A stretch of DNA of 33,807 nt from Streptomyces atriruber (GCF_001418325.1 NZ_LIPN01000143.1:1-33807); one strand, 5' to 3'; shown: positions 1-7,466, counted from the stretch's first letter. Numbers and translations: made by a program. Notes: generated from the sequence alone by a model not told the origin.

Positions 1-19
1 AGATGTGTATAAGCTACAG
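1..19. other. Mosaic-end-like sequence at the window edge
   Basis: The first 19 bases, AGATGTGTATAAGCTACAG, match 17 of 19 positions of the Tn5/Nextera mosaic end, with only two adjacent bases differing. An AT-rich stretch of this kind at base 1 of otherwise very GC-rich DNA suggests residual library adapter at a contig end rather than biology. Chance similarity cannot be excluded. Confidence 0.55.
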
Positions 20-478
20 GTTGTTCTCCGGGTGGGGTTGTTCTCCGGAGGGGGGCTCCGGGTGGTGGACGAGGCACAGGCTGTTGCTCCGTACGCATGG
101 CGCGAGGGCGGCGGAGAGGCTGATTGCACACGGCGGGGCACCCTCTACGGGCGAGCCGCCCATCCGGCGGTTGCACAGACTCGTGCTCGGCCCAGGGCAG
201 TGCGGAGACGGGAGCGAGCGGCCACACCATGTCTGGTGAAGGCCGCTGTGACGATCGGGCCGCCCCGCTGGGGCTCGGCGTCGAGGCCGAGCGCCTCCGC
301 GCTCGCCCCCGCTCTCTGAACTCGGCCAGCACTAAGCGGAGTTGCTCGCGGCAGAGTCCCGGCCCACGGCCTGAGGATTCCGGCCCGTGCGGAGCCTGCC
401 CGTGGGTGCAGACTCCTGGTTCGTGGCGGAGACAGCGGACATCTGGACGACGTCGACGGCGCCTGCCATCTTGCCCCC
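20..478. other. No supported gene; GC-rich left edge
   Basis: Open frames occur in several overlapping phases here, as expected by chance at this GC content. None shows a ribosome binding site, a recognisable domain or a convincing start. Bases 20-65 hold short, imperfect repeats of a GTTGTTCTCCG-like word. I see no RNA gene or mobile element. Confidence 0.5.
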
Positions 479-937
479 ATGACGCCACGGGGGACTGACC
501 ACGAGGCTTTCGCGCTGGCCCTTGACCACGCCTGGCGCTGGTACGAGAACCGGCGGGGACGGGCCTACCAGATACTCAACGCGTTGCTGGTCGGCCTCGC
601 GGTCCTGGCCACCGCCTATGCGGCGGCTCTGAACGCGGACATGCACGCCGCGGCGGGAGTGATCAGCCTGCTGTCGGGCGTCATCCTCGTCGCGGCGTAT
701 ACGGAGAGCATGAGGCTTCAAGAGTCGGCGGTCCTGGCGGAAGACGCGGTCAAGGAGATACAAGGGCACCTGGCGACGACCCTCGGCATCGCCTCGCTGC
801 GCCTGATCGAACGCGAACAGGCTCTCCACCAGCCGGGCAGGCTCGGCTGGTTGCATCCCGTTGCGAGAGTGCTGGTGTGCCTGGGGGTGCTCGTGGCGCT
901 TGGTGGCGCGGCCTATACGTGGGCGGCGACGCCCTGA
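479..937 (+). CDS. Hypothetical small membrane protein (152 aa)
   Basis: The protein has a charged, aromatic N-terminus (about residues 1-30), two hydrophobic segments near residues 33-50 and 56-75, an amphipathic charged middle that may be a short coiled coil (about 80-115), and a third hydrophobic segment near residues 128-150. This suggests an inner-membrane protein with three transmembrane helices. I do not recognise a family and assign no function. The ATG at 479 lacks a clear ribosome binding site, so the start is uncertain. The gene is convergent with the cadI/arsI-like gene (stops about 36 bp apart) and has no obvious functional link to the arsenic genes. Confidence 0.6.
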   Translation: MTPRGTDHEAFALALDHAWRWYENRRGRAYQILNALLVGLAVLATAYAAALNADMHAAAGVISLLSGVILVAAYTESMRLQESAVLAEDAVKEIQGHLATTLGIASLRLIEREQALHQPGRLGWLHPVARVLVCLGVLVALGGAAYTWAATP

Positions 938-973
938 TGGCGCACGGATCAGCCGCAGCCGCACCCGCACGGA

Positions 974-1414
974 TCAGCCGCACCCGCACCCGCTGCCGCT
1001 GTCGCTGCAGCACGAGCCCGCCCCCTGGGCGCTCGCGCCGAGGGTGTCGGCGTCGGCCTTGACCACGTAGACCTCCCAGGGCTCCTGGCCGGGCCCGTGC
1101 ACCCACACCTTGTCCTGAAGGGCGTAACAGCAGGAGGTGTCGTTCTCCTCGAACGTCGCCAGACCGGCGTCCTTGAGGCGGCCCGTGGCCGCGGTGACCT
1201 GGTCGGTGGACTCGACCTCGACGCCGAGGTGATCGAGGCGGGTCTCCTGCCCCGGCTCTCCCTCGATGAGGACGAGCTTGAGCGGGGGCTCGGAGATCGC
1301 GAAGTTGGCGTAGCCCTCGCGTCGCTTGGCGGGTTCGGTGCCGAACAGCTTCGCGTAGAAGGTGATCGACGCTTCGAGGTCGCTGACACGGAGGGCGAGC
1401 TGAGCGCGGGACAT
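974..1414 (-). CDS. cadI: ArsI/CadI-family heavy-metal resistance metalloenzyme
   Basis: This is a vicinal-oxygen-chelate (glyoxalase/dioxygenase fold) protein of the CadI/ArsI family, whose members respond to cadmium or arsenic and, for ArsI, cleave the C-As bond of trivalent organoarsenicals. Visible features are the N-terminal SRAQLALRVSDLEASITFY strand-helix, the family signature YANFAISEPPLKLVL, HLGVEVES with a metal-ligand His, the adjacent cysteines of TSCCYALQDKVWV, and the terminal WEVYVVK with its Glu ligand. The C-terminus is Cys-rich (CC and CGCG), which may bind metal. ATG 1414 is preferred over an upstream frame extension because GGGAG precedes it. The gene is divergent from arsR across an 89-bp gap, so co-regulation by ArsR is likely. 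Whether the substrate is organoarsenical or cadmium cannot be decided from sequence. Confidence 0.88.
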   Translation of the reverse strand: MSRAQLALRVSDLEASITFYAKLFGTEPAKRREGYANFAISEPPLKLVLIEGEPGQETRLDHLGVEVESTDQVTAATGRLKDAGLATFEENDTSCCYALQDKVWVHGPGQEPWEVYVVKADADTLGASAQGAGSCCSDSGSGCGCG

Positions 1415-1503
1415 GGCGGTACTCCCATTCGCTTGCATTGATGTCTGTCAATGTCTGTCGATGCAACATTGCGCGCTGGATCGAAGACTGTCAACATAGA
1501 AGT
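1415..1503. promoter_or_regulatory. Divergent ars promoter/operator region
   Basis: This 89-bp gap separates cadI from arsR. It is clearly AT-richer than its surroundings. It holds a perfect direct repeat of ATGTCTGTC (1441-1449 and 1451-1459) and inverted pairs TTGCAT/ATGCAA (1432-1437, 1460-1465) and CAATG/CATTG. This is a plausible ArsR binding site controlling both directions. The precise operator is inferred. Confidence 0.5.
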
Positions 1504-2022
1504 ATGTCGAAGCAAGAGCTTGTGGTGTTGGGGCAGACCGATGGGACCGACGCGTGCTGTCCGGGGCTGCTGACCGCACCGCTGGACGAGGAGCAGGCCG
1601 TCGACCTGGCGAAGGTCTTCAAGGCGCTCGGTGATCCGGTGCGTCTGCGGCTGCTGTCGATGATCGCCTCGAAGGCGGGCGGCGAGGTCTGCGTGTGTGA
1701 CCTGACCCCGGCCTTCGACCTGTCGCAGCCGACGATCTCGCACCACCTCAAGCTGCTGCGGCAGGCCGGTCTGATCGACTGCGAGCGCCGTGGGACCTGG
1801 GTCTACTACTGGCTGCTGCCGGAGATGACCGACCGCCTCGCGGGCATCCTGACCCGCCCCGCCGGCACCCCGCTGCCTGCCTCCTCGGCGACGACGGGCA
1901 CCACCCGCACCCCGCTGCCTGCCTCCTCGGCGACGACGGGCACCACCCGCACCCCGCTGCCTGCCTCCTCGGCGACGACGGGCACCACCCGCACCACCCG
2001 CACCACGGGCACCGCCTCATGA
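1504..2022 (+). CDS. arsR: ArsR/SmtB-family metalloregulator with repeat-expanded tail
   Basis: This is a winged-helix repressor that releases DNA on binding As(III) or a related metal. It contains the ArsR core: FKALGDPVRLRLLSMI (about residues 39-54), the cysteine motif EVCVCDL (C63, C65), then the recognition helix SQPTISHHLKLLRQAGL (about 74-90) and the wing. An additional vicinal pair C18-C19 lies near the N-terminus. At 172 aa it is much longer than the usual 100-125 aa. The excess is a Thr/Ser/Pro-rich tail made of three 14-residue repeats with no known role. ATG 1504 is preferred over an upstream in-frame start inside the operator. The stop overlaps the acr3 start by 4 bp (ATGA), so arsR-acr3-arsC is one operon, probably autoregulated. 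Confidence 0.92.
   Translation: MSKQELVVLGQTDGTDACCPGLLTAPLDEEQAVDLAKVFKALGDPVRLRLLSMIASKAGGEVCVCDLTPAFDLSQPTISHHLKLLRQAGLIDCERRGTWVYYWLLPEMTDRLAGILTRPAGTPLPASSATTGTTRTPLPASSATTGTTRTPLPASSATTGTTRTTRTTGTAS
1867..1992 (+). repeat. Three perfect 42-bp tandem repeats within arsR
   Basis: A 42-bp unit starts at 1867, 1909 and 1951. Each copy encodes TPLPASSATTGTTR, and a partial degenerate continuation (TTRTTGT) follows. The unit length is a multiple of three, so copy-number change by slippage keeps the arsR frame open. Confidence 0.95.
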
Positions 2023-3116
2023 GCGCGGCCGCACCTGAACAGAGCGTGGCGGGTCGGCTGTCGTTCCTGGACCGCTACCTGGCCGTGTGGATCCTCGCCG
2101 CGATGGCCGTCGGCCTGGGCCTCGGCCGCCTGATCCCGGGCCTCGGGGACGCACTGGCCACGGTGACCGTGAGCGGAGTGTCCCTGCCGATCGCGCTCGG
2201 CCTGCTCGTGATGATGTACCCGGTGCTGGCCAAGGTCCGCTACGACCGCCTCGACACCGTCACCCGCGACCGCCGCCTGCTCCTGCCGTCACTGCTGCTG
2301 AACTGGCTGCTCGGCCCGGCCCTCATGTTCGCCCTGGCCTGGCTGTTCCTGCCGGACCTGCCCGAGTACCGCACCGGCCTGATCATCGTCGGCCTGGCCC
2401 GCTGCATCGCCATGGTCATCATCTGGAACGACCTCGCCTGCGGGCACCGTGAAGCGGCGGCCGTCCTGGTCGCCCTCAACTCGGTGTTCCAGGTGATCGC
2501 GTTCTCCGCGCTCGGCTGGTTCTACCTCCGGACGCTGCCCGGCTGGCTGGGCCTGGAACAGACCGGACTCGACGTGTCCGTCTGGGAGATCGCCCGCAGC
2601 GTCCTGATCTTCCTCGGCATCCCGCTCGCGGCCGGCTACCTCACCCGCCGCATCGGCGAGAGGACCAAGGGCCGCGCCTGGTACGAGGCGAAGCTGATCC
2701 CGCGCATCGGCCCGTTCGCCCTGTACGGCCTGCTGTTCACCATCGTCATCCTCTTCGCCCTCCAGGGCGACGCCATCACCAGCCAGCCCCTGGACGTGGC
2801 CCGCATAGCGCTGCCGCTGCTGGTCTATTTCTCCCTCATGTGGGCCGGATCGATGCTGCTGGGCAGAGCGGTCGGCCTCGACTACCCGCGTACCACCACG
2901 CTCGCGTTCACCGCGGCGGGCAACAACTTCGAACTGGCCATCGCCGTCGCCATCGCGACGTTCGGCGCCTCCTCGGGGCAGGCCCTGGCCGGGGTCGTCG
3001 GCCCACTCATCGAAGTGCCGGTCCTGATCGGTCTGGTGTACGTGGCGTTGCACGCGCGCCGCTACTTCCCGTCCTCAACTGCCCCCGCACCACGGGAGGA
3101 ACCCACCCATGCCTGA
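2019..3116 (+). CDS. acr3: ACR3-family arsenite efflux permease
   Basis: This is a membrane carrier that exports arsenite using the proton gradient. It is 365 aa with about ten hydrophobic segments, as expected for ACR3 of the BART superfamily. The conserved transport cysteine lies in GLARCIAMVIIWNDLACGH (C129), and the conserved glutamate lies in the later helix GNNFELAIAVAIATFG (E305). Both positions equal those shown to be essential in corynebacterial Acr3. The start ATG overlaps the arsR stop by 4 bp and the stop overlaps arsC by 8 bp, indicating translational coupling. It works with ArsC, which supplies arsenite by reducing arsenate. The gene is complete and the assignment is secure. Confidence 0.96.
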   Translation: MSAAAPEQSVAGRLSFLDRYLAVWILAAMAVGLGLGRLIPGLGDALATVTVSGVSLPIALGLLVMMYPVLAKVRYDRLDTVTRDRRLLLPSLLLNWLLGPALMFALAWLFLPDLPEYRTGLIIVGLARCIAMVIIWNDLACGHREAAAVLVALNSVFQVIAFSALGWFYLRTLPGWLGLEQTGLDVSVWEIARSVLIFLGIPLAAGYLTRRIGERTKGRAWYEAKLIPRIGPFALYGLLFTIVILFALQGDAITSQPLDVARIALPLLVYFSLMWAGSMLLGRAVGLDYPRTTTLAFTAAGNNFELAIAVAIATFGASSGQALAGVVGPLIEVPVLIGLVYVALHARRYFPSSTAPAPREEPTHA

Positions 3117-3561
3117 CGCCCCTCGACAACCGTCGGTGCTGTTCGTCTGCGTCCACAACGCCGGACGCTCCCAGATGGCGGCCGCCTTCCTCACCCACCT
3201 CGCCGGTGACCGCGTCCAGGTCCGCTCAGCCGGCTCGGCCCCGGCGGACACGGTCAACCCGGCCGTGGCCGAAGCGCTCGCCGAGGTCGGCATCGACATC
3301 TCCGCGGAGGTGCCCAAGATGCTCACCACGGAGGCCGTCCAGGCCTCCGACGTCGTCATCACGATGGGCTGCGGCGACACCTGCCCGGTCTTCCCCGGCA
3401 AGCGCTACGTCGACTGGCAACTCCCCGATCCCGCAGGCCAGGGCGTCGACGCTGTCCGCCCGATCCGCGACGAGATCGAGCAACGCATCCGAAGCCTGAT
3501 CACGGAGATCGCCCCGGCGGTTCAACCCCATCCCGCTCTCCGACAGCCCGACCCGGGATGA
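3109..3561 (+). CDS. arsC: Arsenate reductase, low-Mr phosphatase type; altered C-terminus
   Basis: The protein reduces arsenate to arsenite for export by the adjacent Acr3. The N-terminal P-loop FVCVHNAGRS contains the CX5R active site (C14, R20). Further cysteines C88 and C92 lie in TMGCGDTCPVF, and the acid-containing DWQLPDP follows near residues 102-108. This layout fits actinobacterial arsenate reductases of the low-molecular-weight phosphatase fold, which use thioredoxin or mycothiol. The oddity is the C-terminus: the last eight or so codons lie within a 56-bp segment nearly identical to an internal stretch of the truncated regulator at 6331-6386. The native stop has therefore been replaced by foreign sequence. 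The catalytic core is intact and function is probably kept. Confidence 0.93.
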   Translation: MPDAPRQPSVLFVCVHNAGRSQMAAAFLTHLAGDRVQVRSAGSAPADTVNPAVAEALAEVGIDISAEVPKMLTTEAVQASDVVITMGCGDTCPVFPGKRYVDWQLPDPAGQGVDAVRPIRDEIEQRIRSLITEIAPAVQPHPALRQPDPG

Positions 3562-3591
3562 TGGACTTCACGCCCTCGAACAGGCCGATGG
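3536..3591. repeat. 56-bp near-identical copy of regulator-gene segment (pairs with 6331-6386)
   Basis: Reading 3536-3591 against 6331-6386 gives 52 of 56 identical bases and no gaps. Similarity ends abruptly at both sides. The segment covers the arsC stop codon. It is a scar of a duplication or recombination between the arsenic locus and the TPR regulator gene. Confidence 0.9.
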
Positions 3592-3640
3592 GCCTGCTGT
3601 ACTACGTTGCCGTGCAGCAGGATCCGGGCCGGGTGAGGTC

Positions 3641-3979
3641 ATGAAACGGGAACAACTCGAACGGCTGCTGGCCGATGGTGACGAGACGTCGTCGGCCGCG
3701 CTGGCTGCTCTCCGCGCCGGCGCTTCCCACGTTGTCTGGGAGGGAACGACGTCCGCGGAATCGCTCGCAAGGGTCTACGGGCGCCGACTCCGTCACACCC
3801 TGCGGAGGGGCATCGAGACCTCCGGCCTGGCGCAGGCCGTGCGACGCCTCGACCTGCACAGCCGACCGGTCCGACTGGGGCAGATCAGGGCTGCAGACGG
3901 ATCGTGGGTCTTCATGCTGTTCCTCGATGAGGACGGCAGCAAGCTGGTGGCGTGCACCGGCGTTCGGCGCCCCCAATAG
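3641..3979 (+). CDS. Hypothetical protein (112 aa)
   Basis: This is a small soluble protein with no signal peptide or membrane segment. The N-terminal half is helical and alanine-rich (LERLLADGDETSSAALAALRAGASHVVWEG). A basic segment YGRRLRHTLRRGIE follows, and the C-terminal part looks like beta strands (RAADGSWVFMLFLDEDGSKLVACTGV). I recognise no family. ATG 3641 is preceded by GGGTGAGG, a plausible ribosome binding site. The downstream membrane-protein gene begins 87 bp later on the same strand, so the two may be co-transcribed. Base composition resembles the chromosome. Confidence 0.55.
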   Translation: MKREQLERLLADGDETSSAALAALRAGASHVVWEGTTSAESLARVYGRRLRHTLRRGIETSGLAQAVRRLDLHSRPVRLGQIRAADGSWVFMLFLDEDGSKLVACTGVRRPQ

Positions 3980-4065
3980 ACGCCTTCCCTGCGGCCCGTT
4001 GCGCCGGGATCCCACGGTCGACACGCTCCGAGCGGAAGGGACGCCGAGGCCAACTGGGGGGCGAC

Positions 4066-4404
4066 GTGAACGACTTCTACTCTGTGGCTGCGCAGATCAT
4101 CCCCGTACTGCTTCTGACACTGGTGCTGGAATCCCCCCGTCGTCTGCGCGACTTGTTTCCCGGCACACCAGCACGTGTGCGCCGCGGACTTGCCCTCTTC
4201 AGCGCACTGCTCTGGCTTTCGGTTCTTGCCGAAGTGCTCGCGCTGGGTGGTCTGTCCTTCGACGAGGAGCGCTTCCCCGAGCTCAACACGGCTGTGGGGA
4301 TCTTCGTCTGGAGCGACGTACTGGTTCTGACGGGGGCAATCGCCTGGGTCGCGGTTCGAACCCTCCAGCGGACCTTTCGTGACGGCGGTGACTCGGGCAC
4401 CTGA
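4066..4404 (+). CDS. Hypothetical small membrane protein (112 aa)
   Basis: Three hydrophobic segments are visible, near residues 5-20 (AAQIIPVLLLTLVLES), 38-60 (FSALLWLSVLAEVLALGGL) and 80-102 (GIFVWSDVLVLTGAIAWVAV). A basic loop lies between the first two, and the tail is short and hydrophilic. This predicts a small integral membrane protein of unknown function. GTG 4066 is chosen because a run of G (4055-4061) sits just upstream. An open frame extends further 5' but has no supported start. It is possibly in an operon with the preceding small gene. Confidence 0.5.
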   Translation: MNDFYSVAAQIIPVLLLTLVLESPRRLRDLFPGTPARVRRGLALFSALLWLSVLAEVLALGGLSFDEERFPELNTAVGIFVWSDVLVLTGAIAWVAVRTLQRTFRDGGDSGT

Positions 4405-4956
4405 AAGTGGATCACCGCCGATTCCGGAACAACCACTATCCTGCGAAGCTCGTCTGGTCGAGGCGGAGTTGGGCGCCTGACCTGCGGGGGAGTGGCTTCC
4501 GGGCCCTCGTGGCTTGTGCTCCGTTCCCCGTCGTTCCCCGTGGCTCTCCGACCAACCTGGCACGGATCTGGCACGGGAATTCTGGTCCGTTGAGGTCCGG
4601 TGCCGCCCGCCGCTGTTCGCTCCTGTCGGCGTCAGCTACTGGTGCCAGACATCGGCATCCCGATTGACAGGGGCCCGGACGATTGGAGGCATGGCCCGAG
4701 GTTCAGAAACGGCCATTCGTGAGGCGAAGGTGTCTAAGTTCCCCGTGGCCAAACCAGGCAATGACATTTACGGCAGTGGCGGTGTCTTCCACGAGTAATG
4801 GTCAAGAGCTGTGGATCGGTGGGCGGAGCAAGGGCGAGGTGCCCTCGTGCTGTCGTGGTTCCATCGATGGTTCGGTGAGTGCCGAACCGTCCGGCCGGTA
4901 GCGTGCCGAGTCCTGTGCGGGAGATGCCCGCGCTGGTAAACGCCGGAGGCGACCCG
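4405..4956. other. Gene-poor stretch with an integrase-arm-like TGGCAC pair
   Basis: No convincing gene lies in these 552 bp. Short frames such as 4761-4901 lack recognisable domains. Bases 4558-4574 contain two TGGCAC words 11 bp apart, in the context CTGGCACGGATCTGGCACG. The same 19-base string occurs at the 3' end of the AICE integrase (22474-22492). A GTTCCCCGT-type repeat just upstream resembles sequence just inside attL (about 8891-8905). This looks like a fragment of a former integrated element, but no tRNA piece is visible here. Confidence 0.45.
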
Positions 4957-5556
4957 ATGTCGGGGACAGATCTGAAGCAGCAGCTCGCCGAGCGATTCCG
5001 CGAAGTCAACGGCGACCATCCGATGATCGATACCGATGACGCATACGTCAGCGCGCAGTTCGTTGCCCTGGAGGAACTGTGCGCAATTCATGGCCGCGAT
5101 GCCGATGCGGTCCGCCGGCTGATGCTGGGGCAGCATCTGCCGCTTCCGGGATATCTGCGCTCCGACGGTGCCGAGATGGTGCCGGCCGACCTGTTCGCTC
5201 TCGCCGACGAAGCGGGCGGCGTAGAGCTGCTCGAAGCGTGGTTCACCGCTCACTGGGCCGACCCGATCACCGGGAAGGCGGAGTGGAATGCGTATCTCAG
5301 CGGACAGTACGTGTGCCTGCACTCGGTGACCCCGGCCGCCATTCAGCGCAAAGATTTCCTGACGACTGCGATCAGCGCCGCAGCGAACGAGCCGGATGCC
5401 GGTTCAGCACGGTGGTCTGAGCGGCTGCACGCACTGGTCGACGAACTCGACACGCTGGAACCGGCGTTCACGGCCTACGACCGTCTTCGGTTCGGCGGAC
5501 CCACGTCCCGGGACACCTGCATCGACGCCCCGCGTGCCCGCTTCCCGCGCCCGTGA
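4957..5556 (+). CDS. DUF6058-family protein
   Basis: The protein is 199 aa and soluble. It resembles the actinobacterial DUF6058 family, often annotated as a natural-product biosynthesis protein. Recognisable stretches are YVSAQFVALEELCAIHG, then LPLPGYLRSDGAEMVPADLF and LADEAGGVELLEAWF (about residues 28-110), followed by a variable alpha-helical C-terminal half. The biochemical role of the family is not known to me. ATG 4957 is chosen because GGAGG-like bases (4944-4949) precede it. An upstream open-frame extension is probably untranslated. The gene ends just before the IS256 remnant, so its C-terminus (DAPRARFPRP) may have been altered by that insertion. Confidence 0.7.
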   Translation: MSGTDLKQQLAERFREVNGDHPMIDTDDAYVSAQFVALEELCAIHGRDADAVRRLMLGQHLPLPGYLRSDGAEMVPADLFALADEAGGVELLEAWFTAHWADPITGKAEWNAYLSGQYVCLHSVTPAAIQRKDFLTTAISAAANEPDAGSARWSERLHALVDELDTLEPAFTAYDRLRFGGPTSRDTCIDAPRARFPRP

Positions 5557-5598
5557 CCCGGATCCATGGGTGGCGTTCTGCGGATCGGTTGCGATCGC

Positions 5599-5880
5599 TC
5601 ATGCCGCGCGGGCTTCGGGACGCTCGACGAGGTGGCCGCGTTCGAAGCGGGCTCCGGCGCGGACGCGGGCGACGAGGTGGGGCGCGTTCACGGCCCGCCA
5701 CCGGGCCTGGGTGGACTCAACAAGCTTGAAGACCATCGTCAGGGCTGCAGTGCGGGAGCCGGCGCCACGGGTGACCTTGGTCCGCAGCCGGACGGCGGCG
5801 AACGTGGACTCGATCGGGTTGGTCGTTCGCAGATGGATCCAGTGTTGGGCGGTGACCAGGGCTGCGTACTCGGACCGCTG
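5599..5880 (-). pseudogene. C-terminal remnant of an IS256-family (Mutator) transposase
   Basis: The minus-strand translation contains the typical C-terminus of actinobacterial IS256 transposases: HWIHLRTTNPIESTFAAVR, then RTKVTRGAGSRTAALTMVFK and LVESTQARWRAVNAPHLVAR. These family transposases are about 400 aa. Here only roughly the last 90 residues remain, without the catalytic DDE core, so the fragment is inactive. It abuts the 5'-truncated regulator on one side and the DUF6058 gene on the other, which fits an IS-mediated deletion. No intact terminal inverted repeats are seen. Confidence 0.85.
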
Positions 5881-6480
5881 TCCGCCCACCCCGCATATGT
5901 GGACGCACGCTCGATCTTCACCCAGCTCGACATCCCCCGCCGCGTCGCCCAGCTCGACCTGTCCCTCGCGGTCGTCGCGGAGATGTCCGGCAAGCTGGAC
6001 ACGGCCGCCCACACCTACCAGGCCCTCGCCGTCGACGACAGGCTCTCCCGCCGGGACCGTGCCAGGGCCCGCCTCTGGGTGGGCACTGCGCTGAGCAAGG
6101 ACGGCAACCACGACTACGCGACCCGCGTCATGCAGGCCGCAACTCGAGAGTTCGAGGACCTGACCGAACCCGACGACTGGTCGGTGGCCCACCAGAAGCT
6201 CGCCCTGGCCCGCCGAGGCGTCGGCGACCTCACCCGGGCCCTGTACTTCATTGACATCGCCCGCCGCAGCGGGTGCACCGATTCACCGATGCAACGCGTA
6301 CGAATGGACACCGCTCACGGCCACATCCTCCTCTCCGACAGGGCGACCCGGGATGATGGACTTCACGCCCTCGACCAGGCCGCTGGAACAGCCGCGCAGT
6401 ACGGACTCGTGCACCAACTGCGCAGCATCGAGGGCGTCAAGGCCAGCAGCGAGGGGCCGACAGGGCTCCGGCAACGGTGA
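5881..6480 (+). pseudogene. 5'-truncated TPR-type transcriptional regulator
   Basis: From about 5890 the plus strand encodes the C-terminal tetratricopeptide-like part of a Streptomyces XRE/TPR regulator: IPRRVAQLDLSLAVVAEMSG, SRRDRARARLWVGTALSKDG, DDWSVAHQKLALARRGVGDL and AAQYGLVHQLRSIEGVKA. The N-terminal helix-turn-helix and first TPR repeats are absent. The upstream open frame is merely antisense transposase sequence. Such regulators are usually 350-450 aa, and about 195 aa remain. In my recollection of related genomes, this regulator sits next to a YdcF-like gene, as here (16 bp gap). A 56-bp internal stretch is duplicated at the end of arsC. Confidence 0.75.
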
Positions 6481-6496
6481 TCAGAGAGACCCACGC

Positions 6497-7165
6497 GTGA
6501 GCGACAACCACAAGGCCATCACCGAAGAGCAATGGCACCAGGCGAAGTTGATCTGGGATCACCACCAGATGCACCACGAGGCCCGCGCCGTCGACGTGGC
6601 GATCGGCCTGGGCAGCCACGACCTCGGCGTAGCCACCCGTACGGCCGAGCTGTACCGCGCGGGGCTCTTCCCGCTCCTGGTCTTCACCGGCGGGAACAGC
6701 CCCACCACCCGCTCCCGCTTCCCGCGCGGCGAGGCCGTGCACTACCGCGAGCACGCCATCGACCTCGGCGTCCCCGCCTCCGCGATCCTCCTGGAGCCGA
6801 ACGCCGCGAACACCGGGCAGAACATCACCCTCTCCCGCGACGTCCTCGCCGCCGCCGGCGTCGCCCCGGCCACCGTGCTGCTGGTCTCCAAGCCCTACAT
6901 GGAACGACGGTCCTTCGCGACCGCCCGCAAGCTGTGGCCCGAGGCCGAGATCGTGTGCGCATCGGAGCCGCTGGAGTTCGACGACTACCTCAAGAGCATC
7001 GGTGACGAGAAGCTGGTGGTGGACATGCTCGTCGGCGACCTCCAGCGGGTGATCGAGTATCCGCAGCTCGGGTTCGCCATCGAGCAGGAGGTCCCGGAGG
7101 ACGTGCATGCCGCGTACGAATCCCTCATCCACGACGGCTTCACCAGCCGCCTCATCACTCCCTGA
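6497..7165 (+). CDS. YdcF/SanA-like DUF218-domain protein
   Basis: This is a cytoplasmic protein of 222 aa with the DUF218 (ElyC/SanA/YdcF) fold. Motifs are DVAIGLGSHDLGVATRTAELY (about residues 24-44), LLVFTGGNSP (about 50-59), RGEAVHYREHAIDLGVPASA, then ILLEPNAANTGQNITLSRDV and LLVSKPYMERRSFATARKLWP. The conserved ExxxTxxN-type element (EPNAANTGQN) is present. Many members are envelope-linked, but this one has no signal peptide or membrane segment, like E. coli YdcF, which binds S-adenosylmethionine in vitro. The reaction is unknown. GTG 6497 is chosen because homologues begin close to KAITEEQWHQAKLIWD. It lies directly after the truncated regulator that probably once controlled it. Confidence 0.85.
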   Translation: MSDNHKAITEEQWHQAKLIWDHHQMHHEARAVDVAIGLGSHDLGVATRTAELYRAGLFPLLVFTGGNSPTTRSRFPRGEAVHYREHAIDLGVPASAILLEPNAANTGQNITLSRDVLAAAGVAPATVLLVSKPYMERRSFATARKLWPEAEIVCASEPLEFDDYLKSIGDEKLVVDMLVGDLQRVIEYPQLGFAIEQEVPEDVHAAYESLIHDGFTSRLITP

Positions 7166-7206
7166 ACCGCAGTGCCGGACGGGCTCTGTGTAGTGTCCTG
7201 ACTGCG

Positions 7207-7347
7207 TGGCGGGTCCGCTCCGAGAGGCTCGCCGACCTGGCCGCCGACACCGGCGCACGCCAGTATCTCTGCGGAACCGGCGGCATGACCCACCTCGACC
7301 GTGTGCCGTTCACCGGCCAAGGCGTGGCCGTCTTCCGTTCCGCCGCC
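7207..7347 (+). pseudogene. WbqC-family protein, C-terminal fragment
   Basis: The plus frame through 7207-7347 reads VRSERLADLAADTGARQYL followed by CGTGGMTHLDRVPFTGQGVAVF. This resembles the C-terminal region of WbqC-like proteins, which carry a YLCGTGG element. No start or upstream body is present: the similarity begins abruptly about 40 bp after the ydcF-like stop. WbqC proteins are about 230 aa and around 45 residues remain. It is probably a relic of a gene deleted during rearrangement of this flank. Confidence 0.6.
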
Positions 7348-7466
7348 GATCACTATGGGCGATCGTGCTTGGCGGATTGGGCCGGAGCGGGTCGGAGACT
7401 GGCGCGTTGGTACGGGAGTGGGGAGGGTCGCCTTGGGAGGCACGGCGGCGCCGATAGGGAGTAGTG

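Noticed and set aside
1867..1992. CRISPR-like array
   Set aside because: The repeats are head-to-tail with no spacers and lie in frame within arsR, so it is a minisatellite.
2289..3053. Minus-strand 254-aa frame opposite acr3
   Set aside because: It is a codon-bias shadow of a clear membrane transporter and shows no motif or start.
5566..6480. A single 304-aa plus-strand protein
   Set aside because: Its first about 100 residues are antisense to an IS256 transposase remnant; only the part after about 5881 is real regulator sequence.
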